NCBI GenBank assembly: GCA_016293225.1
Contig: JAEDEQ010000094.1
Span: 1 to 6,031 of the forward strand
Length of the DNA stretch: 6,031 bases
Direction of reading: 5' to 3'
Source of the DNA: Clostridiaceae bacterium
GTDB lineage: Bacteria > Bacillota > Clostridia > Oscillospirales > Acutalibacteraceae
Positions 1 through 6,008 of the stretch are shown piece by piece. Both the position numbers and the translations under genes were made by a program. Position 1 is the stretch's first letter. Every line of letters begins with the position of its first letter. Below the pieces are notes generated by a model. It made no database searches and was not told where the DNA came from. It saw only the letters and a list, made by a program, of their open reading frames with translations.

Positions 1-41
1 TACGGATTTAGATTTTAGATGTTAGATTTCAAATGTTAGAC
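1..41. repeat. Degenerate 7-nt tandem repeat (TTTAGAT/GTTAGAT), left copy
   Basis: After TACGGA there are five consecutive heptads: TTTAGAT (7-13), TTTAGAT (14-20), GTTAGAT (21-27), TTCAAAT (28-34) and GTTAGAC (35-41). The first 27 bases match, on the opposite strand, the arm at 5989-6008, apart from one additional heptad here. The tract is non-coding and lies upstream of the promoter. Heptanucleotide tandem repeats of this general kind are known as STRRs in filamentous cyanobacteria; whether this is a comparable family in this organism is inference. Confidence 0.75.
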
Positions 42-87
42 ATTACTGAAATTAATATTTCTTACACTATACAGATTGCATATCCGG

Positions 88-119
88 TTTACAAAAAATT
101 CATAATAGTTTGTTATAAT
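88..119 (+). promoter_or_regulatory. Putative sigma-A-type promoter with extended -10
   Basis: A perfect TATAAT -10 box lies at 114-119. It is preceded by TG at 111-112, giving the extended -10 form TGnTATAAT. The best -35-like hexamer, TTTACA at 88-93, is 20 nt upstream, longer than the usual 17, so the extended -10 probably carries most of the recognition. Transcription would start near 126, leaving a leader of about 40 nt before the TTG start at 167. The surrounding AT-rich DNA fits a promoter. No operator or riboswitch-like structure was recognised in the leader. Confidence 0.65.
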
Positions 120-153
120 GAACAAAATTGGCTTTTTATGCACTAAATTTGTC

Positions 154-159
154 AGGAGG
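154..159 (+). promoter_or_regulatory. Ribosome binding site AGGAGG deciding a TTG start
   Basis: A perfect AGGAGG sits 7 nt before TTG at 167. This selects the TTG over the in-frame upstream TTG at 128, which would place the Shine-Dalgarno site inside the coding sequence and lies almost on top of the predicted transcription start. Confidence 0.85.
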
Positions 160-166
160 CTCGGCT

Positions 167-1909
167 TTGAAAAAGGTACTCTCTTACTTAAAACCTATAA
201 AAGGCACCGCTGTTGCTGCAATGATACTTGTTGTTTTTGCCCAGGCGGCAACGCTCTGCTTTCCCTTGCTAATGAGCCGCATTATCAATGCCGGCATACA
301 AACCGGTAACTTTGATTACATAAAGCGCATCGGTCTTGTAATGATTGCCGTTGCGTTTCTCGGCCTTATCATCTCCTCGCTCAGCAGCTATTTTTCAAGC
401 AAAACCTCAACCTCTTACGGCAGAATACTCAGGGAAAAGCTGTTTTTAAAGGTTGAGTCGCTTTCGCAAAGCGATATTGACAAAATCGGCACGCCCTCGC
501 TCATCACGCGCTGCACCGGCGACGTTCAGGTGCTGCAGGACTTTGTTTTTCAGCTTATTGACATCATCATCTATTCCCCTATACTTATCGTCGGCGGAAC
601 GGTTATGGCGTTCTTCCTCAACGCAAGGCTCGCCCTCATCATTTTTGCAATTGTTCCCGTTATCGCTCTGCTTGCGTGGATTGTTGTTAAGCTTGTTATG
701 CCCCTTTTCAAAAAGAAGCAGAAGCTCACCGACGAGGTCAACCGCTTCCTCAGGGAAAAGCTCAGCGGTATCCGCGTCATTCGCGCGTTCAACCGCACAA
801 AGTATGAGGACGAATGCTTTGCGGAAAAAAACGTCCGCCTCTCCGGCCTTGTAATGAAGTTTTCAAGGATAATGGCAATCCTTTTGCCCGTCTGCATCAT
901 TCTCATCATCGGCGCGCTCGATTTGCTCATCTATTCCGCGGCAAAGAGCATTGACGTAATGACCGACGTTGTTAAAATTCAGAACTCCGTCGGCGATCTT
1001 CAGGCGTTTGTTATCTACATGATAATGATTGTTTTCTCCGTTTCGCTCGCCGCGTCAATGTTCGTCATTGTTCCGAGAGCCAACATCTCCGCAAAAAGAA
1101 TCAACGAGGTGCTTGACCTTGAGCCGGCAATCAAGGATCCGGAAACAAGCGTTGCAATCAAAAAGGAAAACGAGGGTACCGTTGAATTCAAAAACGTCTC
1201 GTTCGGTTATGCGGACGCGGAAAGCAACGTTCTTTCCGATATCTCCTTTACCGCCGAAAAAAACAAGGTCACCGCAATAATCGGCGCAACAGGCAGCGGA
1301 AAAACAACCCTTGTCAATCTCATTGCCCGTTTTTACGACGTGAGCGGCGGTCAGGTGCTTTTTGACGGCGTTGACGTCCGCTCCCTCAGGCAGAGCGAGC
1401 TGCACAAAAGGCTCGGTCTTGTTCCGCAGAAGAGCTTCCTTTTCAGCGGCAGTATCAGGGACAACCTGCTTTACGGCAATGAAAACGCAAGTGACGAACG
1501 CCTCAGGCTTGCTCTTGACATTGCTCAGTGCGGCTTTGTTTATGAGCTTGAAAACGGTATTGAAAGCCTCGTGAGCCAGAACGCAACCAACCTTTCCGGC
1601 GGTCAGAAACAGCGCATTTCCATTGCGCGCGCCCTTGTCAGGGACGCCGAGGTATATATTTTTGATGACAGCTTTTCCGCTCTTGACTTCATGACCGACG
1701 CAAAGCTGAGGAAAGCTCTGCGCGAAAAGCTTTCGGCAACGGTTATTATTGTTGCGCAGAGGGTCGGCACTATCCTTGACGCAGACAAGATTATTGTCCT
1801 TGACGAGGGAAAAATTGCAGGCGTGGGTACCCACAGGGAGCTTTGCTCCTCCTGCGGAATATACCGTGAGATCGTGCGATCTCAGCTTGACGAGGAGGCG
1901 TTGGTATGA
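167..1909 (+). CDS. Heterodimeric ABC exporter half-transporter, degenerate-site subunit (YheI/LmrC/TM287-like)
   Basis: This 580-residue protein is a half-size ABC exporter: a six-helix membrane domain (residues 1 to about 310; hydrophobic stretches near 13-35, 55-75, 130-150, 156-178, 236-258 and 280-302) followed by a nucleotide-binding domain. Visible motifs are Walker A GATGSGKTT (373-381), Q-loop Gln421, a full LSGGQ signature (476-480) and Walker B VYIFD (496-500). The residue after Walker B is Asp501 instead of the catalytic Glu, and the switch residue is Gln531 (VAQR) instead of His. In known heterodimeric exporters such as TM287/288 and BmrCD this pattern marks the subunit that carries the degenerate ATP site. 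The partner is the next gene, overlapped by 4 nt (ATGA), which implies translational coupling. The TTG start is chosen from the AGGAGG 7 nt upstream; 580 residues is normal for the family. Multidrug or peptide export is plausible, but the substrate cannot be read from sequence. Confidence 0.95.
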   Translation: MKKVLSYLKPIKGTAVAAMILVVFAQAATLCFPLLMSRIINAGIQTGNFDYIKRIGLVMIAVAFLGLIISSLSSYFSSKTSTSYGRILREKLFLKVESLSQSDIDKIGTPSLITRCTGDVQVLQDFVFQLIDIIIYSPILIVGGTVMAFFLNARLALIIFAIVPVIALLAWIVVKLVMPLFKKKQKLTDEVNRFLREKLSGIRVIRAFNRTKYEDECFAEKNVRLSGLVMKFSRIMAILLPVCIILIIGALDLLIYSAAKSIDVMTDVVKIQNSVGDLQAFVIYMIMIVFSVSLAASMFVIVPRANISAKRINEVLDLEPAIKDPETSVAIKKENEGTVEFKNVSFGYADAESNVLSDISFTAEKNKVTAIIGATGSGKTTLVNLIARFYDVSGGQVLFDGVDVRSLRQSELHKRLGLVPQKSFLFSGSIRDNLLYGNENASDERLRLALDIAQCGFVYELENGIESLVSQNATNLSGGQKQRISIARALVRDAEVYIFDDSFSALDFMTDAKLRKALREKLSATVIIVAQRVGTILDADKIIVLDEGKIAGVGTHRELCSSCGIYREIVRSQLDEEALV

Positions 1910-3759
1910 AAAAGGAGAACACCTCGCTGAAAGAGCGCAAAACCGAAACAAATGAAAAATATGCCGGATATCACGAAAGCGAAAAAACCGAAGCGCAAAA
2001 GCCGCAGAACTTTTGGAAAACAGCCAGAAAGCTTCTCTCCCTGCTCAAGGGCAACCGTTTGCGCGTTGCCGTTGTGTTTGTTTTTGCCGTCGGCTCGGCG
2101 GTGCTCGGCGTTATCGGTCCGCAGTACCTCAAGGGAATAATCGACCTTATAAGCGAGCAGGTCAGGCTCAAGCTTCAGACCGGCAGCATTGACTTTTCCG
2201 CAATCGGCGGCATACTCAAAAACGTTGCGGTCATTTTTGCCCTATATGCGCTGTGCCTTTTTGTCATCAATTTTGTAATGGCAAAGGTCACTCAGGACGT
2301 TATCACCACCCTGCGCGACAGGGTAAACCGCAGGATATCGCTTCTTCCTCTGAGCTTTTTCGATTCCCACAGCAAGGGAGACCTGCTCTCGCGCGTGACG
2401 AACGATATCGACAATATCAACAACACGTTCCAGAATAACCTTATCCAGATTACAACCTCGATTGTAACCTTTTTCGGCGTGCTTATCGTCATGCTGCTTG
2501 AAAGTCCTGCAATGACGGCGGCAACGCTCATTCCGATTCCGCTCGGCGGTCTTGCCGCGTTTTTGATTCTCAGCCGCTCCAAGCGCTATTTCCGCGAGCA
2601 ATGGAGGCAGACCGGCAACATCAACGGCCATATTGAGGAAATGTTCACCGGTCACCAGACAGTCAAAATCTTCTCGCGTGAAAAGGCGGCTATTGAGGAA
2701 TTCAGGCAAATCAACAACGAGCTTTATTCTGTCAGCAGGAAAGCGCAGTTCCTTTCAAGCGTTATCAACCCGGTTGTCGGCTTTTCAAAAAATATCGGTT
2801 ATGTGTTTATTTGCGTAATAGCGGGATATTTTATAATTAACGAAACCCTGACCCTCGGAACGATTACCGCTTTCATGGTCTATTCAAATATGTTCATGCA
2901 GCCGCTTGTTGACGTCAGCAAAATTCTCAACTCTATCCAGTCCTCGCTGGCCTCCGCTGAGCGCGTTTTTGAAATTATTGAAGCAGAACCGGAGGTGCCG
3001 GACACCGCAAGGACAGAGATAAAGCACGCACAGGGCTTTGTTGACTTTGAAAACGTCTGCTTCTGCTATACCGACGGCATACCTCTGTTTGAAAACTTCA
3101 GCCTTTCCGTAAAGCCGGGTCAGCTTATTGCAATAGTCGGCCCCACCGGCGCCGGAAAAACAACGCTCGTCAATCTCCTCATGCGCTTTTACGAGATTAA
3201 AAGCGGCAGCATCAAAGTTGACGGAACAGACATCAGGGATATTTCAAGGGAAAACCTGCGCAACATCTTCGGCATGGTGCTGCAGGATACCTGGCTCAAA
3301 AAGGCCACTATACGCGAGAATATCAGATACGGCAACGAAAACGCAAGCGAGGAGGAGTTTTTGAGCGCCGTTAAGGCCGCAAAGGTTGATTACTTTGTTT
3401 CAACCCTGCCGGACGGCTTTGACACCGAGCTTGACGAGGACGGCTCAAACCTTTCGGCGGGTCAGAAGCAGCTTCTGACCATTGCGCGCGCCATTCTTGC
3501 CGACCCGGAAATTCTTATTCTTGACGAGGCAACAAGCTGCGTTGACACGCGCACCGAAGTCCAGATTCAGGACGCGATGAAAAACCTCATGTGCGGACGC
3601 ACAAACTTTGTCATTGCCCACCGCCTTTCAACAATCCGCGAGGCGGACAGTATCCTTGTTATAAACGAGGGCAAAATTGTTGAGCAGGGTACGCACGAGG
3701 AGCTGCTTAATAAAAACGGCTTCTACGCCGAGCTTTATAATTCACAGTTCAAAAGCTGA
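1906..3759 (+). CDS. Heterodimeric ABC exporter half-transporter, catalytic-site subunit (YheH/LmrD/TM288-like)
   Basis: This 617-residue half-transporter is the partner of the preceding gene. A polar, charged N-terminal tail (about residues 1-36, rich in Lys/Glu) precedes the six-helix membrane domain (helices near 53-72, 103-125, 180-198, 205-223, 290-311 and 318-335). The nucleotide-binding domain has Walker A GPTGAGKTT (412-420), Q-loop Gln460, Walker B ILILDE with catalytic Glu541, and switch His572 in IAHRLSTI. The signature is LSAGQ (516-520) rather than LSGGQ. Since each ATP site combines Walker motifs of one subunit with the signature of the other, this weak signature completes the degenerate site of the first protein, while this protein's Walker B and His pair with the intact LSGGQ of the first. 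The pair should thus have one active ATPase site. The ATG follows GAGGAGG (1892-1898) by 7 nt. It acts in the cytoplasmic membrane; the substrate is unknown. Confidence 0.95.
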   Translation: MKKENTSLKERKTETNEKYAGYHESEKTEAQKPQNFWKTARKLLSLLKGNRLRVAVVFVFAVGSAVLGVIGPQYLKGIIDLISEQVRLKLQTGSIDFSAIGGILKNVAVIFALYALCLFVINFVMAKVTQDVITTLRDRVNRRISLLPLSFFDSHSKGDLLSRVTNDIDNINNTFQNNLIQITTSIVTFFGVLIVMLLESPAMTAATLIPIPLGGLAAFLILSRSKRYFREQWRQTGNINGHIEEMFTGHQTVKIFSREKAAIEEFRQINNELYSVSRKAQFLSSVINPVVGFSKNIGYVFICVIAGYFIINETLTLGTITAFMVYSNMFMQPLVDVSKILNSIQSSLASAERVFEIIEAEPEVPDTARTEIKHAQGFVDFENVCFCYTDGIPLFENFSLSVKPGQLIAIVGPTGAGKTTLVNLLMRFYEIKSGSIKVDGTDIRDISRENLRNIFGMVLQDTWLKKATIRENIRYGNENASEEEFLSAVKAAKVDYFVSTLPDGFDTELDEDGSNLSAGQKQLLTIARAILADPEILILDEATSCVDTRTEVQIQDAMKNLMCGRTNFVIAHRLSTIREADSILVINEGKIVEQGTHEELLNKNGFYAELYNSQFKS

Positions 3760-3775
3760 GACGGTCTGCGTCTCA
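3757..3775 (+). other. Perfect 7-bp hairpin over the stop codon of the second ABC gene
   Basis: TGAGACG (3757-3763) and CGTCTCA (3769-3775) are exact inverted repeats around the 5-nt loop GTCTG. The left arm begins with the TGA stop of the upstream gene. No T-tract follows, so it is not an intrinsic terminator. It ends 6 nt before the GGGGA ribosome-binding element of the peptidase gene and could affect its translation or mRNA processing (inference). Confidence 0.5.
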
Positions 3776-3793
3776 AAGATCGGGGAACAGCAC

Positions 3794-5053
3794 ATGAAGC
3801 TTATCACTCTTGAAAACGGTCTTACTCTTTTCCTTGAAAAAAGGAGCGAGCTGCGCTCGGCAACAGTCGGCGTCTGGGTCGCCTCGGGCTCAAGGGAGGA
3901 GAACGAAAGCAACAACGGAATTTCCCATTTTATTGAGCATATTGTTTTCAAAGGCTCAAAAAAGCGCACCGCGTTTGAAATTGCGCAGGGCATGGATTGC
4001 CTCGGCGCGGCGGTGAACGCTTACACAACAAAGGAGTTCACCTTTTTCTATACCCGCGCCCTTGATTACCACATTGAAAAGGCGGCCGATATCCTTTTTG
4101 ACATGGTCTGCAATCCGCGCCTTGATGAAAGCGATATTGAAACGGAAAAGGGCGTTATCCTTGAGGAAATTGCCATGTGTGAGGACGACCCGGCGGACGT
4201 TTGCTATGAAAAAAACGAAAGCGCCGTTCTCGAGGGCAGCAGCCTTTCGCTCGAAATTTTAGGTACGCCGGAAAGCGTTAAAGGACTGAACAGGGAAGCC
4301 TTTGCCGCGCACATGAAAAAATTCTATGTACCCGAGCGCACGGTAATAGGCATCGGCGGAAGCTTTGACGAGGAAAAAATGCTTGAAAAGGTCAGGGAAT
4401 ACTTTGCGCCGCTCAAAAACACGGGCAATCCGCTTTCCTTTGAAAAAGTGCCGTTTAAAAAATGCATGACTCTGGAAAAGCGTCCGTTTGAGCAGGCTCA
4501 CCTCATGCTCTCTTTCCCCGGAATACCGATTGAACACGAGGAGCTTTTTCCGCTTCAGCTTTGTATGTTCATTCTCGGAACGGGAAATTCCTCCCGGCTC
4601 AATCAGCGCATACGCGAGCAGCTCGGTCTGGTTTACAGCGTGGACAGCTTCCTTGCGCGCTATCTCGGCGGCGGCTATATTGCCGTTTCAATGAGTCTTT
4701 CGCCCGGGGGACAGAAAAGGGCGCTTGAGGAAACGTGCCGTATTCTGCGCTCGTTTCCGGAAAGCATTACCGAAAAGGAGCTTTCCGTCGCAAAGGAAAA
4801 GCTTATCTCAAGCCTCATCATGAGCCGCGAGCAGCCGCATTCCAAGCTCAGCTCCATCGGTCAGGGGCTTTTGCTGCTTTCAAAATTCGTTGACGACGAT
4901 GAAATAATCGAACGCATAAAAGCCGTTACGCCCGAAAAGCTGCGCTCTGCCGCCAAGAGGTATCTTGACCTTGAAAAGGCCTCGTTCACCGCTGTAGGAA
5001 GCGTCCTCAAAAAAGAGGAGTATGAGCAGATAATAAACCAACGCAAGATGTAA
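3794..5053 (+). CDS. M16 family zinc metallopeptidase (M16B, MlpA/YmxG/processing-protease-like)
   Basis: This 419-residue protein has the inverted zinc motif HxxEH as HFIEH (His45, Glu48 catalytic, His49) and the downstream glutamate in VILEEI (Glu125 is the likely third zinc ligand, with Glu118 also conserved). The C-terminal half has the RxxxxGLxY element, with Arg274 and Tyr281 seven residues apart as in catalytic M16 subunits. It spans two roughly 200-residue half-domains, the usual size for M16B peptidases, which generally work as dimers that enclose and cut short or unfolded peptides. One complete active subunit and no inactive partner gene here suggest a homodimer. No signal peptide or membrane segment is visible, so a cytoplasmic location is expected. 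The ATG start matches the conserved N-terminal region (MKLITLENGL) and follows GGGGA (3782-3786) by 7 nt; the frame stays open upstream only inside the ABC gene. Co-transcription with an exporter allows a role in peptide processing, but this is not shown. Confidence 0.95.
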   Translation: MKLITLENGLTLFLEKRSELRSATVGVWVASGSREENESNNGISHFIEHIVFKGSKKRTAFEIAQGMDCLGAAVNAYTTKEFTFFYTRALDYHIEKAADILFDMVCNPRLDESDIETEKGVILEEIAMCEDDPADVCYEKNESAVLEGSSLSLEILGTPESVKGLNREAFAAHMKKFYVPERTVIGIGGSFDEEKMLEKVREYFAPLKNTGNPLSFEKVPFKKCMTLEKRPFEQAHLMLSFPGIPIEHEELFPLQLCMFILGTGNSSRLNQRIREQLGLVYSVDSFLARYLGGGYIAVSMSLSPGGQKRALEETCRILRSFPESITEKELSVAKEKLISSLIMSREQPHSKLSSIGQGLLLLSKFVDDDEIIERIKAVTPEKLRSAAKRYLDLEKASFTAVGSVLKKEEYEQIINQRKM

Positions 5054-5057
5054 AAGC

Positions 5058-5897
5058 GTGAAAAATAAAAAGATATATTCAACCGAGGAGATGCAAAAGG
5101 AAATGACTCTTAAGGGAGTAAAAAAAATTGTTGTCAAGGTGGGCACGTCCACCCTTACATATGAAACGGGAAAAACAAACATTCGGCGTATGATGAAGCT
5201 GTGCTCCGTCCTTGCCGATCTTCACAACGCAGGGCTTGACGTTGTTCTTGTAACGTCCGGCGCAATCGGAGTGGGCGTGGGCAAGCTCGGCCTTTCAAAA
5301 AAGCCGGAGGATATCCCCGGCAGGCAGGCGGCCGCGTGCGTGGGTCAGTGCGAGCTGATGTTCATGTATGACAAATTCTTCAGCGAATACGGCCAGAAAA
5401 CAGGTCAGCTGCTTGTTACAAAGGACGATTTTGAAAACGAAACAAGGCGCAAGAACCTTTCAAACGCCTTTGAAAAGCTGTTTGAGTACGGGGCCATACC
5501 CGTTGTTAACGAGAACGACAGCGTTGCAACGGAGGAAATTGTCTTTGGCGATAACGACAGCCTTTCCGCCATTGTTGCAAAGCTTATCAAAGCGGACGCA
5601 CTCATCATACTTTCGGACATTGACGGACTGTTCGACTCAAACCCGGCGGAGAACCCGGAGGCAAGACTGATTCCGGTTGTTGAAAAAATTGATGATAGAA
5701 TTCTTTCAATCTGCGGCTCTGCCGGAACAAGCCGCGGCACGGGCGGAATGGTGACAAAGGTTCATGCCGCGCAGATTGCCTGCGAGGTCGGCATACCGAC
5801 GGTTGTTATGAACGGCAGCGCTCCGCAGGATATCTACAAGCTTATTGACGGCAGGCAGACAGGGACGCTGTTTATGCCGGGGGATAATCTTAGATAA
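5058..5897 (+). CDS. proB: Glutamate 5-kinase, kinase domain only (no PUA domain)
   Basis: ProB phosphorylates L-glutamate with ATP to gamma-glutamyl phosphate, the first step of proline synthesis, in the cytosol. The amino acid kinase fold is complete. In numbering from the GTG the motifs are VVKVGTSTL (25-33, Lys27 phosphate-binding), VTSGAIGVG (65-73), NENDS (151-155), FGDNDSLSA (163-171), LSDIDGLF (185-192) and GTGGMVTK (227-234, Lys234). The protein ends at GTLFMPGDNLR and lacks the C-terminal PUA domain of the E. coli enzyme; kinase-only forms of about 265 residues are common in Firmicutes. The start is uncertain. GTG 5058 is 4 nt after the preceding stop but has no clear Shine-Dalgarno site. 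ATG 5103 (264 residues) matches the usual family start and has GAGGAG 12 nt upstream. ATG 5091 directly abuts GAGGAG and is unlikely. proA, the usual neighbour, is absent from the window. The last codons and stop lie inside a heptad repeat tract. Confidence 0.96.
   Translation: MKNKKIYSTEEMQKEMTLKGVKKIVVKVGTSTLTYETGKTNIRRMMKLCSVLADLHNAGLDVVLVTSGAIGVGVGKLGLSKKPEDIPGRQAAACVGQCELMFMYDKFFSEYGQKTGQLLVTKDDFENETRRKNLSNAFEKLFEYGAIPVVNENDSVATEEIVFGDNDSLSAIVAKLIKADALIILSDIDGLFDSNPAENPEARLIPVVEKIDDRILSICGSAGTSRGTGGMVTKVHAAQIACEVGIPTVVMNGSAPQDIYKLIDGRQTGTLFMPGDNLR
5085..5090 (+). promoter_or_regulatory. Candidate ribosome binding site for an internal proB start
   Basis: GAGGAG lies inside the long version of proB, 12 nt before ATG 5103. 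The distance is longer than the 7 nt used by the other genes here, but it is the only good Shine-Dalgarno match near the proB start, and 5103 gives the family-typical N-terminus, about eight residues before IVVKVGTS. Confidence 0.45.
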
Positions 5898-5933
5898 TAG
5901 ATAATGGATAATGGATAAGAGATAATAGATATT
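5882..5933. repeat. GGATAAT/AGATAAT heptad tandem repeat overlapping the end of proB
   Basis: GGATAAT at 5882-5888 is followed by CTT and then six uninterrupted heptads: AGATAAT (5892), AGATAAT (5899), GGATAAT (5906), GGATAAG (5913), AGATAAT (5920) and AGATATT (5927). The tract encodes the last residues of ProB and supplies its TAA stop. On either strand it differs in sequence from the left-end TTTAGAT/GTTAGAT tract, but the 7-nt period and the AGAT core are the same. Confidence 0.85.
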
Positions 5934-5980
5934 TTTCGCGCCCAAAGGGGTACTTCTTGATATACAGGTATGCCGCGAAA
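5934..5980. repeat. Stem-loop module between two heptad tracts
   Basis: TTTCGCG (5934-5940) and CGCGAAA (5974-5980) are exact 7-nt inverted repeats enclosing 33 nt. Inside are two smaller symmetric elements, CCCAAAGGG (5941-5949) and ATAC-AG-GTAT (5962-5971). No supported gene or RNA family was recognised. The position between two heptad arrays suggests it is the unique core of a composite intergenic repeat (inference). It is not a convincing terminator because the long loop is not followed by a T-tract. Confidence 0.5.
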
Positions 5981-5988
5981 CAGACACC

Positions 5989-6008
5989 ATCTAACATCTA
6001 AATCCGTA
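5989..6008. repeat. Heptad arm, right copy, inverted relative to the left end
   Basis: Read on the minus strand this segment is TACGGA, then TTTAGAT, then GTTAGAT. It matches window positions 1-27 in opposite orientation with one heptad fewer. It directly abuts the GC-rich hairpin at 6009-6031 and shares the palindrome CCGTACGG (6004-6011) with it. Confidence 0.8.

Noticed and set aside
128..166. Upstream TTG start for the first ABC gene, adding 13 residues
   Set aside because: The AGGAGG at 154-159 would be inside the coding sequence, and the added residues are not part of the family N-terminus.
118..309. Small Cys-rich reading frame (63 residues with CCCNDTCCFC) resembling a precursor peptide near an exporter and a peptidase
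   Set aside because: It overlaps the first ABC gene in another frame, its ATG lies within the -10 box region upstream of the likely transcription start, and it has no ribosome binding site. The Cys run comes from ABC-gene codons read out of frame.
1055..1951. 298-residue open frame on the minus strand opposite the first ABC gene
   Set aside because: It lies antisense to a well-supported ABC gene with all ATPase motifs; the protein shows no recognisable domain. Long antisense frames are expected from this codon bias.
2242..2709. 155-residue open frame on the minus strand opposite the second ABC gene
   Set aside because: It is a shadow of the transporter membrane domain with no recognisable domain.
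3677..3793. N-terminal extension of the peptidase frame into the second ABC gene
   Set aside because: The extra 39 residues overlap the end of the ABC gene and precede the conserved start MKLITLENGL, which has its own GGGGA site at 7 nt.
5706..5990. 94-residue minus-strand frame across the proB end and the downstream repeats
   Set aside because: Its N-terminal part is translated repeat DNA (YYLLSIIHYLLS arises from the heptads) and the rest is antisense to proB.
5882..6008. CRISPR array in the repeat-rich tail
   Set aside because: The repeats are 7-nt direct tandem units without spacers and there are no cas genes.
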